Source of the DNA: Chlorobiota bacterium
GTDB taxonomy: Bacteria > Bacteroidota > Ignavibacteria > OLB7
Assembly (NCBI GenBank): GCA_016788565.1
Contig: JAEUSP010000018.1
Coordinates: 1 to 64,000, forward strand
Direction of reading: 5' to 3'
DNA length: 64,000 bases
Position 1 is the first letter of the stretch; each line of letters opens with the position of its first letter. Below, piece by piece: positions 34,627 through 43,623 of the stretch. The notes under the pieces are model-generated. The model was not told the origin of the DNA and ran no database searches. It saw only the letters and a list, made by a program, of their open reading frames with translations. A program made the translations under genes and the position numbers.

Positions 34627-35556
34627 ATGCGTGCATTTCTGTTCCCCGGGCAAGGTTCGCAGTATGTTGGGATGGGCCGCCAAACCTACATCAGCAACGG
34701 AATCGTCCGCGACATCTGCGACCGCGCCGATGATGTTCTGGGCTGCCAGCTAACCGGCATCATGTTCGAAGGTCCCGACGACGAACTGCGGCAAACCCGC
34801 AACGCCCAACCAGCGATTTTTCTGCACAGCTACGCCATCTACCAACTGCTGAACAATCCCCGCCCCGATATGGTGGCAGGGCATTCGTTGGGTGAGTACA
34901 CCGCCCTTGCCGTTGCCAACGCCCTCACCTTCGACGACGCGCTGCGGTTGGTGCAGCTTCGCGGCGCGGCAATGCAGGAAGCCGGCGAACAGCAGCCAGG
35001 CACCATGGCGGCAATCATCGGCTTGGACGATGAGAAAGTGGCAACCATCTGCCACGATGTCTGCCAAGAAATTGGAGTAGTCCAGCCAGCCAACTTTAAC
35101 TCACCCGGCCAGCTTGTGGTAAGCGGCACCCCGGAAGCCGTGGCCGAAACCATGAAGCGCGCAAAAGAAGCCGGAGCAAAGCTGGCCAAACAACTGAACG
35201 TTTCCGGTGCGTTCCACTCACCACTGATGGAGCCAGCACGGCAACGCCTGGCGCAGGCATTAGAAAACACGCCGATTCGCGATGCCGAAATCCCAGTGTA
35301 TGTGAACGTCTCGGCCCAAGCCGTAACCCTGGCCGCCGAGATTCGCGCCGCACTGCTGGCGCAACTAACGGCCCCTGTCCGCTGGACTGAATCGGCGCAG
35401 AACATGGCCGCCGCAGGGGCCAATCGCTTTGTGGAAGTTGGCCCGGGGACAGTGTTGCAGGGGTTGGTAAAACGGATACTTCCCGGAAGCGATGTTGCCA
35501 GCATCGAGCATCAGGGGCAGATTGATGAGTTCAACGCAAACACAACCGAAGCATGA
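34627..35556 (+). CDS. fabD: Malonyl-CoA:ACP transacylase
   Basis: A 309-residue enzyme that loads malonate on ACP. FLFPGQGSQYVGMG opens the protein, the nucleophile is Ser87 in GHSLGEYTA, and the catalytic His is in SGAFHSPLM. The ATG at 34627 gives the family N-terminus; the open frame further upstream only shadows fabH. The stop overlaps the fabG start (ATGA). Confidence 0.97.
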   Translation: MRAFLFPGQGSQYVGMGRQTYISNGIVRDICDRADDVLGCQLTGIMFEGPDDELRQTRNAQPAIFLHSYAIYQLLNNPRPDMVAGHSLGEYTALAVANALTFDDALRLVQLRGAAMQEAGEQQPGTMAAIIGLDDEKVATICHDVCQEIGVVQPANFNSPGQLVVSGTPEAVAETMKRAKEAGAKLAKQLNVSGAFHSPLMEPARQRLAQALENTPIRDAEIPVYVNVSAQAVTLAAEIRAALLAQLTAPVRWTESAQNMAAAGANRFVEVGPGTVLQGLVKRILPGSDVASIEHQGQIDEFNANTTEA

Positions 35557-36311
35557 GCCAGAACCCAACAGGACGATTGGAAGGGCGCGTTGCCATTGTC
35601 ACCGGCGGATCGCGCGGGATTGGGCGCGCCATTGTTGAGCGATTAGCCGCCGAAGGGGCGCGCGTGGCCTTCACCTACAACAGCTCCCCCGGCCCCGCCG
35701 CCGAAATCGCCGAAGCATTGGGAAGCGACCGCGCATTGGCCATTCAGTGCGACGTCGCCAACCCAGAACAAGTCGCGGCAATGGTGGAAAAAGTCCTGAC
35801 GGCATGGGGGAAAATCCATATATTGGTCAATAACGCAGGGATCACCAAGGACACGCTGATGCTACGGATGAGCATTGAAGATTTTGAGAGCGTGATCCGC
35901 ACAAACTTGACCGGAACGTTTGTGGCCACAAAAGCGGTGTTGCGCCCGATGATGGGGGAACGGTGGGGGCGGATTATCAACATTGCATCGGTGGTGGGGC
36001 TGGTTGGAAATCCTGGCCAGGCCAATTACGTGGCATCGAAGGCGGGGGTGATTGGGATGACAAAAGCCGTTGCGCGCGAAGTAGCTTCGCGGAACATTTT
36101 GGCAAATTGCATTGCCCCCGGCTACATCCAAACCGACATGACCGCAAAGCTGAACGAGGCGCAACAAACCGAGCTTTCGGCACAAATTCCGCTGAAGCGA
36201 ATCGGGCAAGCGGCGGATATTGCAGCCCTTGTTGCGTTCCTTGCCAGCGACGATGCCGGCTACATCACCGGGCAAACCTTCGCCGTTGATGGCGGGATGA
36301 CGATGGTGTAA
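35553..36311 (+). CDS. fabG: 3-oxoacyl-ACP reductase
   Basis: A 252-residue SDR that reduces beta-ketoacyl-ACP. It has GGSRGIGRAIVERLA for NADPH, VNNAGITKD, IINIASVVG and the catalytic YVASKAG. It is coupled to fabD by a 4-bp overlap, and its product should act with the neighbouring Fab enzymes. Confidence 0.97.
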   Translation: MSQNPTGRLEGRVAIVTGGSRGIGRAIVERLAAEGARVAFTYNSSPGPAAEIAEALGSDRALAIQCDVANPEQVAAMVEKVLTAWGKIHILVNNAGITKDTLMLRMSIEDFESVIRTNLTGTFVATKAVLRPMMGERWGRIINIASVVGLVGNPGQANYVASKAGVIGMTKAVAREVASRNILANCIAPGYIQTDMTAKLNEAQQTELSAQIPLKRIGQAADIAALVAFLASDDAGYITGQTFAVDGGMTMV

Positions 36312-36391
36312 GTTGGGGCAACCCACCGGGGTCTCGATTCCCAGCGTAGCAACGTAATTCTAGATATTCAAACAGCAGGTTGCCGATTGTC

Positions 36392-36451
36392 GCATTTCGG
36401 GGGGGAATGATCTGGTTAGATTGCACCCCGTTTGTGTGCGGCCCGAAATGC
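36392..36451 (+). promoter_or_regulatory. Inverted repeat in the acpP leader
   Basis: A perfect 10-bp inverted repeat, GCATTTCGGG (36392-36401) and CCCGAAATGC (36442-36451), enclosing 40 bp. It sits 78 bp before acpP in an unusually long 217-bp gap within the cluster. It could be an operator or an RNA stem that sets the separate, high expression of acpP. Confidence 0.45.
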
Positions 36452-36528
36452 CGTATCAAGCAACAGCATGAACTGCTTCCAAACTGACATTCACACAATA
36501 CAACTACTTCCTTACGGAGAGACAAGCA

Positions 36529-36765
36529 ATGGCAGACGTTGAGTCAACAGTCAAGCAAATCATTATCAACAAGTTGGGTGTCGAGGAGTCGCAGATCACT
36601 CCCGCGGCATCGTTCATCAACGATCTTGGTGCCGACTCGCTCGATACGGTCGAGCTAATCATGGAATTTGAAAAGGCCTTCGATGTCACGATTGACGACA
36701 CCGATGCCGAAAAAATCCAGACCGTCGGTGATGCAGTAAGCTATCTGCAAACAAAAACCGCCTGA
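36529..36765 (+). CDS. acpP: Acyl carrier protein
   Basis: A 78-residue acidic ACP. Ser37 in [15 protein letters not shown] is the phosphopantetheine site. Its place between fabG and fabF is classical. It has its own leader and is followed by two hairpins, so it can be transcribed as a short, abundant message. Confidence 0.98.
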   Translation: MADVESTVKQIIINKLGVEESQITPAASFINDLGADSLDTVELIMEFEKAFDVTIDDTDAEKIQTVGDAVSYLQTKTA

Positions 36766-36771
36766 CACACG

Positions 36772-36796
36772 GGCTGCTCACCCTGACTGAGCAGCC
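36772..36796 (+). terminator. Hairpin directly after acpP
   Basis: GGCTGCTCA / TGAGCAGCC is a perfect 9-bp stem with a 7-nt loop, 7 bp after the acpP stop. There is no U-run, so it is more likely a message-stabilising stem. Confidence 0.5.
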
Positions 36797-36820
36797 TTCC
36801 GCCGATCATGCGGATGCATC

Positions 36821-36871
36821 GCCCGGTCTCCCACGGCTTCCATAAAAGCATTGAGAGACCGGGCATTTTTT
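36821..36871 (+). terminator. Terminator between acpP and fabF
   Basis: GCCCGGTCTC / GAGACCGGGC is a perfect 10-bp stem with a 24-nt loop, followed by ATTTTTTTG. It should end most acpP transcripts before fabF. Confidence 0.75.
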
Positions 36872-36988
36872 TGCAACTCCACCGTGCACTCAATCGTGCA
36901 TTCATCGGTAGCGGGGCGGCACTCCCCCACGATGATTACTGGAGTTGCTGGCTCCTTCTGAACTTCACAACACACTTGACACCAACAG

Positions 36989-38245
36989 ATGGCGCGACAC
37001 ACTGATCGCAGGGTTGTTGTTACCGGCATGGGCACGGTGAACCCTATCGGCAACACCGTACCAGAGTACTGGGAAGCATTGATTGCCGGCACCAGCGGTG
37101 CCGACTTCATCACACGGTTCGACGCAACCGACTACGAAACCAAATTCGCCTGCGAGGTGAAAGGGTTCGATCCGGTGGCACGTTTAGACCGCAAAACCGT
37201 TGGGCGCACCGACCAGTTCACCCAGTTCGCCCTGGCCGCCGCCGACGAAGCAATGACCAATGCTGGGCTAACCCCCGAGCGGTTCAATCCCGAACGGTTT
37301 GGGGTGGTGTTTGGCTCCGGAATTGGCGGAATGTGGACCTACCACAACCAGCAACGGGTGCTGTTCGAGACGAACAACCCGCGCCGGATCAGCGCGTTTT
37401 TTATCCCGATGCTGATTGCCGACATCGCCGCCGGCATGATTTCGATGCGGTACAACCTGAAAGGGCCGAACTACGCCACCACCAGTGCCTGCGCCACAAG
37501 CTCGCACGCGATTGCCGATGCCTTCATGCTGATCCAGCGGGGGGATGCCGACTTGATGCTTACCGGTGGTTCCGAGGCAGTGGTAACGCCGATGGCAATC
37601 GGTGGCTTCAACGCCATGAAAGCCCTTTCCACCCGCAACGACGATCCCAAAACCGCCAGCCGTCCCTTCGATGTTGACCGCGACGGGTTTGTGCTGGGGG
37701 AAGGGGGCGCGGCAATCGTGATTGAGGAACTTGAACACGCCAAAGCGCGCGGCGCGCATATCTATGCCGAGATTGTTGGCATTGGCCTTACCGGCGATGC
37801 CCACCATATCACTGCCCCACCTCCCGATGGCGAAGGAGCCTACCGCTCGATGCGCCAAGCACTGCACGATGCCCAGTTGGAGCTAACCGATGTTGATTAC
37901 ATCAACGTCCACGGGACCTCCACCCCGTTGGGTGATCTTGCCGAAACCACAGCAATCCGGAACCTGTTTGGCGACCATGCCAGCAAGCTCCTTATCAGCA
38001 GCACAAAATCCATGACCGGCCATTTGCTGGGGGCTGCTGGGGCGGTGGAGGCTATCGCGGCGGTGCTGACCATTGTGAACGGAATCGTTCATCCAACCAT
38101 CAACAACTTCACCCCCGATCCAGCAATCACTGTGGATTTTGTGCCAAACGTTGCGCGGCAGCGGGATGTGCGGGTGGCAATCTCTAACACCTTCGGTTTT
38201 GGAGGCCACAACGCCTCGCTTTGCTTCCGGCGTTTCGAGGGGTAG
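36989..38245 (+). CDS. fabF: Beta-ketoacyl-ACP synthase II
   Basis: A 418-residue elongating condensing enzyme. Cys168 is in TTSACATSSHAI, the two histidines are in NVHGTSTPLGD and KSMTGHLLGAAGA, and the protein ends in the ISNTFGFGGHNASL motif. It is separated from acpP by a terminator and 223 bp, and may have its own promoter. Confidence 0.97.
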   Translation: MARHTDRRVVVTGMGTVNPIGNTVPEYWEALIAGTSGADFITRFDATDYETKFACEVKGFDPVARLDRKTVGRTDQFTQFALAAADEAMTNAGLTPERFNPERFGVVFGSGIGGMWTYHNQQRVLFETNNPRRISAFFIPMLIADIAAGMISMRYNLKGPNYATTSACATSSHAIADAFMLIQRGDADLMLTGGSEAVVTPMAIGGFNAMKALSTRNDDPKTASRPFDVDRDGFVLGEGGAAIVIEELEHAKARGAHIYAEIVGIGLTGDAHHITAPPPDGEGAYRSMRQALHDAQLELTDVDYINVHGTSTPLGDLAETTAIRNLFGDHASKLLISSTKSMTGHLLGAAGAVEAIAAVLTIVNGIVHPTINNFTPDPAITVDFVPNVARQRDVRVAISNTFGFGGHNASLCFRRFEG

Positions 38246-38364
38246 CTCTTCACTCACGTACTCACTCACGCGCACACCAGAAGCAAGGCATCGGTGCAAC
38301 CGCGTGCCGCAACGCTCAATCAGTTGCTTTGAACAGAAGAGGTACTTTCTCGCCATAGAACTCC

Positions 38365-39258
38365 ATGCTTTCATCAAAAGGCTCAGGCTTGAAACCTTCA
38401 AGCGTTGTTATCCGGCAATTAGTTGGGAAACTGTTCGGGCGGGTGTCGAACGACACGGCAACCGCCACAACCATTTTTTCCCCGCAGCCCAACACAACCT
38501 TTTCCCCTCAGAATCTGCTTCCGGCGGCATCCATTGCTGCGGTTGAGTCTATCACTGGCCACCGCATCCGCAACGTTGCATACTTTGAGCAAGCATTGCT
38601 GCACCGCAGCTACTTGCAGGTGCTGGAAAACAAGGAAGCGATAAGCAACGAGCGGTTGGAGTTTCTTGGCGACTCCATTTTGAATATGCTGATCGGAGAA
38701 TTCCTGTTCCACCGCTACCACGACATTCAGGAAGGTGAGCTGACCAAACTTCGTAGCCGGTTGGTGAACCGCAAGGCGTTGATGCTTTGCGCTCGCTCCA
38801 TCCAACTTGAACGCTACATGCTGCTGAACACCTCGGCAAACCAATCCATTTCGCAAGGGAACGATTCGCTACTTGCTGATGGCTTCGAGGCGCTTCTGGC
38901 CGCGCTCTATTTAGACAGCGGTTCGCAGCTTGGTCCGGTGAAAGATTTTCTGGCGCGCACACTGCTAACGCCGGAGATGTTCGAGAAGATTTTGTTCATC
39001 GAGGAGAACTACAAGAGCATCCTTCTGGAGCATCTGCAGGCCAGCGGAATGGGGATTCCCCGGTATGTGGTGGTGTCGCAAGAAGGTCCGGATCACGAGC
39101 GGGTGTTTACCGTGCAGGTAATCACCAGCATCTCGGAAGAGCCGTTAGGCTCGGGAACAGGTCGCAGCAAAAAGCAAGCCGAGCAAGCCGCCGCCGCCGA
39201 AGCCGTAGAACGAATGAACATCCAAGTTCCCGCCAATGGGAAAGATGGGATAGGGTGA
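38365..39258 (+). CDS. rnc: Ribonuclease III
   Basis: A 297-residue dsRNA endonuclease. The catalytic domain carries the signature NERLEFLGDSIL at 95-106 and the second metal-binding cluster in DGFEALLAALYLD. The dsRNA-binding domain is at 210-285 (ends with RSKKQAEQAAAAEAVERM). An N-terminal extension of about 55 residues precedes the catalytic domain. fabF-rnc order is common in many phyla. Confidence 0.96.
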   Translation: MLSSKGSGLKPSSVVIRQLVGKLFGRVSNDTATATTIFSPQPNTTFSPQNLLPAASIAAVESITGHRIRNVAYFEQALLHRSYLQVLENKEAISNERLEFLGDSILNMLIGEFLFHRYHDIQEGELTKLRSRLVNRKALMLCARSIQLERYMLLNTSANQSISQGNDSLLADGFEALLAALYLDSGSQLGPVKDFLARTLLTPEMFEKILFIEENYKSILLEHLQASGMGIPRYVVVSQEGPDHERVFTVQVITSISEEPLGSGTGRSKKQAEQAAAAEAVERMNIQVPANGKDGIG

Positions 39259-39274
39259 TTGTAAGGTGCCTGAG

Positions 39275-40561
39275 TTAATGATCCTCAAAGGAATTCCCAC
39301 ACTCCGCCGCACGCACAAGCAGCATCTGCTGTTCCCGCTGATTTTGCGTTAGCCTGGCGGCGCGTTCAAATTCGGCGCGGGCTTCCGGTAGCCGGCCAAG
39401 TTTTGCCAGCAAATCGCCACGCACGCTTGGCAGAAGATGATAATTCGCCAACGATTGCTCCTCCATCAGTTCCTCCACAAGCTCTAACCCCGCCGCCGGA
39501 CCAAACGCCATTGCCACAGCAACCGCACGGTTTAGCTCAACAACAGGTGAGGGGAGAAGCTGGGCAAGCGCGTCGTACAAGGCAGCAATCTGCTGCCAGT
39601 CGGTTTCTTCGGGCTGCTGGGCGCGGGCGTGGCAAGCGGCAATGGCAGCTTGGATTGCATACTGGCCAAACGCCGCGCCAAGCCGTGCTGCACGCTCCAG
39701 CCGCGCAAGCCCACGCTGCACCAGCAAGTAATCCCACCGCGTCCGATCCTGCTCCATCAGCAAAATTGGTTCCCCGGTTGGGCCAACGCGCGCCCTAAGT
39801 CTGGAGGCCTGCAACTCCATCAGTGCAACCAGCCCATGTACCTCCGATTCTTGCGGTACCAGTTCGGCAAGGATTCGTCCCAATCGCAGGGCTTCTTCGC
39901 AGAGTGAAGGGCGCATCCAATCTTCGCCAGTGCTGGCGGCATAGCCTTCGTTGAAGATCAGATAGATCACCCGAAGCACCGCCGATAATCGTGGGGATAG
40001 CTGGCTGGTGGGGGGAAGCTCGAAGGGGACATTGGCCGCAGCAAGCGTCCGTTTTGCCCGCACAATCCGTTGGGCAATGGTTGCTTCCGGGGCCAAGAAT
40101 GCGTGCGCAATCTCCTGCGTGGAAAGCCCACCAACCAGCCGCAGCGTCAGGGCGGTTTGCGCTTCGGTGGAAAGCACCGGGTGGCAGGCCATAAAGATCA
40201 GCCGCAGAAGGTCATCTTCAATCGTGCCATCCATTTGGCCGGCGAACGCCGCCGCAGCTTCTGTGGTCGCAACCGCTTGCTCGGTTTGCAACTGCGCCGC
40301 CAGCTCCTGATGTTTTTCATCCAGCAGTTTGTTGCGGCGCAGTTGGTCAATGGCGCGGTTCTTTGCGGCGGTCATCAGCCAGGCCCCCGGTTTTGCCGGC
40401 AGGCCCGACTGGGACCATCGCTCGATAGCGGCCATGAAGGCTTCCTGCACAAGGTCCTCGGCAATTCCCACATCCCCCACCATCCGCGTCACCGTGGCGA
40501 TGATGGATGCCGACTCAATCCGCCACAGTGCCTCGATTGTGCGATGTACGTCGGGGGTCAT
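39275..40561 (-). CDS. ECF42-type RNA polymerase sigma factor with C-terminal TPR-like extension
   Basis: A 428-residue sigma factor. Sigma-2 (GIAEDLVQEAFMAAIERW, PGAWLMTAAKNRAIDQLRR) and sigma-4 (LTLRLVGGLSTQEIAHAFLAPEATIAQRIVRAKRTL) are followed by a roughly 250-residue helical extension typical of the ECF42 group (RVIYLIFNEGYAAS, and the repeats near YHLLPSVRGDLLAKLGRLPEA). These factors lack a classical anti-sigma factor and are encoded with DGPF/YCII proteins, as here 9 bp upstream. The trigger is unknown. Confidence 0.93.
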   Translation of the reverse strand: MTPDVHRTIEALWRIESASIIATVTRMVGDVGIAEDLVQEAFMAAIERWSQSGLPAKPGAWLMTAAKNRAIDQLRRNKLLDEKHQELAAQLQTEQAVATTEAAAAFAGQMDGTIEDDLLRLIFMACHPVLSTEAQTALTLRLVGGLSTQEIAHAFLAPEATIAQRIVRAKRTLAAANVPFELPPTSQLSPRLSAVLRVIYLIFNEGYAASTGEDWMRPSLCEEALRLGRILAELVPQESEVHGLVALMELQASRLRARVGPTGEPILLMEQDRTRWDYLLVQRGLARLERAARLGAAFGQYAIQAAIAACHARAQQPEETDWQQIAALYDALAQLLPSPVVELNRAVAVAMAFGPAAGLELVEELMEEQSLANYHLLPSVRGDLLAKLGRLPEARAEFERAARLTQNQREQQMLLVRAAECGNSFEDH

Positions 40562-40570
40562 GCGTGGCGT

Positions 40571-41011
40571 TTATGGGGTGTTGTTGCCAGCGGCTTGCTG
40601 CTGTGCAAGAAGGGCTGCTCGTTCGTTCGGAACAGCATCAATCACTTCTTGTGGGAAGTCGGCAAGGTCATAAATGCGGCGGACCTCAATCTCGAACTCC
40701 TCGCTTGCATCATGCCCTGGGCAGCGCGAGGCCCATTCGATTGCTTCCTCCAACGACTTCACTTGCAGAATCCAGTATCCGGCAAGAAGCTCCTTTGTTT
40801 CGGCAAATGGGCCATCCACCACCACTGGTTTCCCGCTACCGAACTTCACCCGTGCCCCAGCCGAGCTTGGGTGCAACCCTTCGCCGCCAAGCATCACGCC
40901 GGCTTTTATCATGGTTCCGTTGAACTCATCCATTGCGGCAAAAATTTCTGGGCCGGGCATGACCCCTGCTTCCGATGCTGATGTGGCTTTCATGATTAAC
41001 ATGCAGCGCAT
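40571..41011 (-). CDS. YCII-related DGPF-domain protein
   Basis: A 146-residue small alpha/beta protein of the YCII family, with the diagnostic DGPFAETKELLAGYWIL. It ends 9 bp before the ECF42 sigma gene and very likely takes part in the same regulatory pair. Biochemical function is unknown for the family. Confidence 0.92.
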   Translation of the reverse strand: MRCMLIMKATSASEAGVMPGPEIFAAMDEFNGTMIKAGVMLGGEGLHPSSAGARVKFGSGKPVVVDGPFAETKELLAGYWILQVKSLEEAIEWASRCPGHDASEEFEIEVRRIYDLADFPQEVIDAVPNERAALLAQQQAAGNNTP

Positions 41012-41202
41012 TGTGGTTCTCTCCTATTTTTATGGTTGGTTGTTATCAAAGTGATGTGCGAGAAACCTACTCATTGTCATTCCCTGTTTATCCCGACCAT
41101 TCGGGGCGAAAGCCGCAGTTAGTAGGCCTGCAAAGCGCATCCATGCAGGGTAGTAGTGCTATAGGATTTCGCAAATCACTTGGTTTCTAGTGTCGTTCAA
41201 AA

Positions 41203-41679
41203 TTATTTAAGCTCTGAGAGTATTAATTTCTTCTGCTTAAATGTGTTCATCAAGGCTTTTTCCCTTACTGTTGAATCGCTACTCTGTATTAATTCAAAGT
41301 ATTCAACTGGCACAACTTGCCATGACAAACCATACTTGTCTTTGCACCATCCACAAGGCCCTTCTTCTCCCCCATTGGCCGTAAGTGCTTCCCAGTAGTA
41401 GTCAACCTCGTCTTGGTCTTTGCAGTTTACGACCAATGATATTGCTTCATTGAATTTAAACATTGGCCCCGCTGCTAGAATGGAAAATTCTACTCCTGCA
41501 AGTTCCATTGTAGCAGTTTCAGAACTGCCAACGTTGCCACTACCGTCACCTGTAGGCATGTTTTCAAATAACTGATAGTCTTTCAGCTTCCCATCTTTAA
41601 ATATGGCCAGATAGTATTCCGCAACCGCTTTAGCGTCTTTCTCTACCCAAAGACAGGGAGTAATTTTCTGGTTGTTCAT
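41203..41679 (-). CDS. VOC / PhnB-like protein
   Basis: A 158-residue glyoxalase-fold protein of the 3-demethylubiquinone-9 3-methyltransferase-like (PhnB) type: QKITPCLWVEKDAKAVAEYYL, FSILAAGPMFKFNEAISLVV, and GPCGWCKDKYGLSWQVVP. Such proteins are often encoded close to DGPF proteins and ECF42-type sigma factors. The gene is clearly more AT-rich than its surroundings, with many AAA, TTT and AAT codons, which points to recent transfer. Confidence 0.9.
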   Translation of the reverse strand: MNNQKITPCLWVEKDAKAVAEYYLAIFKDGKLKDYQLFENMPTGDGSGNVGSSETATMELAGVEFSILAAGPMFKFNEAISLVVNCKDQDEVDYYWEALTANGGEEGPCGWCKDKYGLSWQVVPVEYFELIQSSDSTVREKALMNTFKQKKLILSELK

Positions 41680-41978
41680 CGTTGTTGAGTTTTTGGTTGT
41701 TAGTTGTGCGTTTCTTTCGCTGTATCGTTGGGGTTTTGGCCGCCCCTAACTGGCGTTTGCCTCCCCTTCCATCAAGACAACGAATGAAGGTTGGCAATTT
41801 CGACATGGTGGCAAAGAAAAAAAAGAGGGTCACGCAAAGGGCGCGAAGAAGAGAAGAGAAGAGTGAGGAAAGAGAAGAGTTGTGGGGGAGATTGTGCAGA
41901 ACCTGCTGGCTGCCGATCATCTCACATCCCTCTTCTCTCGTACTTTTGCCGAGCCGTTCCACTCACACAGATCATGCC
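41680..41978. other. AG-rich leader before the phosphatase gene
   Basis: The divergent spacer contains a purine-rich run with AGAAGAG and GAAGAGTG units at about 41845-41885. The frame is open through it into the phosphatase gene, but no protein family supports the extension. No clear repeat copy is found. Confidence 0.5.
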
Positions 41979-43310
41979 ATGAAGCGCGTTTCCATTCTTC
42001 TTTTGCTCCTTGTTGGGGTTGCCCCGTTGCTGCACGCGCAGCCGCCAAATCTTCTGCAATCTGGGCCGATGGTGGGTTATTCGGAGATGACCGAGGTGAT
42101 GCTTTGGGCGCAGACCACCGCCGAAGCAACCGTGCAGTTCCGGTACTGGGCCGCCGAAACTCCATCCCAGAAATTTCTGACGAAGGAGGTTCGCACCGCC
42201 AGCCAGCAAGCCTTCACCGCCCACATCGTTGCCGAAGGGCTTTTGCCAGGGACGCGGTATCAGTATGAATTGTTGGTTAATGGGGCGGCGGTGGAACGCC
42301 CCTATCCGTTAGAGTTCCAGACGCAGAAACTGTGGCAGTGGCGCGAAGACCCGCCGCCGTTTACCCTGGCCCTGGGAAGCTGCGCGTACGTGAACGAGCC
42401 TCCGTTCGACCGCCCGGGCGAGCCGTACGGAGGTGAGTACCAAATCTACACCAGCATCCACCGCCTGCGCCCCGATGTGATGTTGTGGTTGGGGGATAAC
42501 ACCTACCTGCGCGAGGCCGATTGGGGGAGCCGCAGCGGGATTCTGCACCGCTACACTCACACCCGTTCGCTGCCGGAGTTGCAGCCGCTGCTGGCCAGCG
42601 CGCACAACTACGCAATCTGGGATGACCACGACTTTGGCCCCAACGACAGCGACCGTGGGTTCCGCCAGAAAGAGAACACGTTGGATGCGTTCAAGCTCTT
42701 CTGGGCCAACCCCAGCTACGGAACCCGCGACATCCCCGGCATTTGCACCAGCTTTAAGTGGGGCGATGTTGATTTCTTCTTGTTGGATAACCGCTGGGAT
42801 CGCTCACCGAATTTGCGGACAACCGGGGAGCGGCAAATTTTGGGAGATCAGCAGATTGAGTGGTTGGTGGATCAGTTAGCCACAAGCCAAGCCCCGTTCA
42901 AGATTGTGGCGATTGGCGGGCAGGTGCTGAACCCGGTTGCAAAATGGGAGAACCACGCCACCTTCCCCGAAGAACGCCAAAAGCTGATTGATGCCCTCAC
43001 GCAGGAAAAAATCGAAGGGGTGATCTTCCTAAGCGGCGACCGCCACCACAGCGAGTTGAGCAAGATGAACCGCCCCGGGCTGTGGCCGCTGTACGACCTC
43101 ACCGTCTCGCCGCTGACCTCACGCGCACACAACAACCCCGAAGAAGCAAACACCATGCGGGTGGAAGGAACCTACGTTGGCCAGCGCAACTTTGCCACGC
43201 TCAGCTTCAGCGGCCCCCGCAGCAACCGCGCCATGAAGATCGCGATGTTCGACAGCGAGGGCAAGGAGCTGTGGACCCAAACAATCATGGCAAAGGAACT
43301 GAGTAAATGA
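41979..43310 (+). CDS. PhoD-type alkaline phosphatase / phosphodiesterase
   Basis: A 443-residue secreted metallophosphoesterase. The signal peptide MKRVSILLLLLVGVAPLLHA is followed by a fibronectin-like N-domain (MVGYSEMTEVMLWAQT...) and the catalytic domain with WLGDNTYLREADWG, IWDDHDFGPND and FLSGDRHHSEL. Family enzymes release phosphate from phosphomono- or diesters outside the cytoplasm using Fe/Ca. The start at 41979 was chosen for the signal peptide. Confidence 0.9.
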   Translation: MKRVSILLLLLVGVAPLLHAQPPNLLQSGPMVGYSEMTEVMLWAQTTAEATVQFRYWAAETPSQKFLTKEVRTASQQAFTAHIVAEGLLPGTRYQYELLVNGAAVERPYPLEFQTQKLWQWREDPPPFTLALGSCAYVNEPPFDRPGEPYGGEYQIYTSIHRLRPDVMLWLGDNTYLREADWGSRSGILHRYTHTRSLPELQPLLASAHNYAIWDDHDFGPNDSDRGFRQKENTLDAFKLFWANPSYGTRDIPGICTSFKWGDVDFFLLDNRWDRSPNLRTTGERQILGDQQIEWLVDQLATSQAPFKIVAIGGQVLNPVAKWENHATFPEERQKLIDALTQEKIEGVIFLSGDRHHSELSKMNRPGLWPLYDLTVSPLTSRAHNNPEEANTMRVEGTYVGQRNFATLSFSGPRSNRAMKIAMFDSEGKELWTQTIMAKELSK

Positions 43311-43623
43311 ACAGCCATTCGCGAGCGCGGCTCCGTACTCCATTTTGGGGAATACTGTAGTTCTCGGAAATCGGCAAATACGGGATTGGATTGCCGGGGG
43401 GCTTGCATTGGCACACGCAGTGCGGTAGATTCCCGATGTCACACAGCGGCTGGGGGAAGCGTCACCTGGGGGAAGTTTTCAGCAAAAAAATGGCGGCCAC
43501 TACACGAAGCGTCGCGTTCGTTCGCCAATATGTATGTTTGCTGCAAACCCAACCCGCACGCAGCATCCAACCAAGCCGTTCGGAACAAGCAACCAACAAC
43601 ACATAAATCGTTCTCCACTGGCG
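43311..43623. other. Intergenic region before ctpA
   Basis: A 313-bp spacer with no supported gene. There is a short run related to the CCGA heptamers in reverse (TTCTCGGAAATCGGCAAATAC near 43353). The ctpA promoter is expected here. Confidence 0.5.

Noticed and set aside
36772-36796. Full intrinsic terminator directly after acpP
   Set aside because: Good stem but no U-run. The later hairpin at 36821-36871 has one and is the better terminator.
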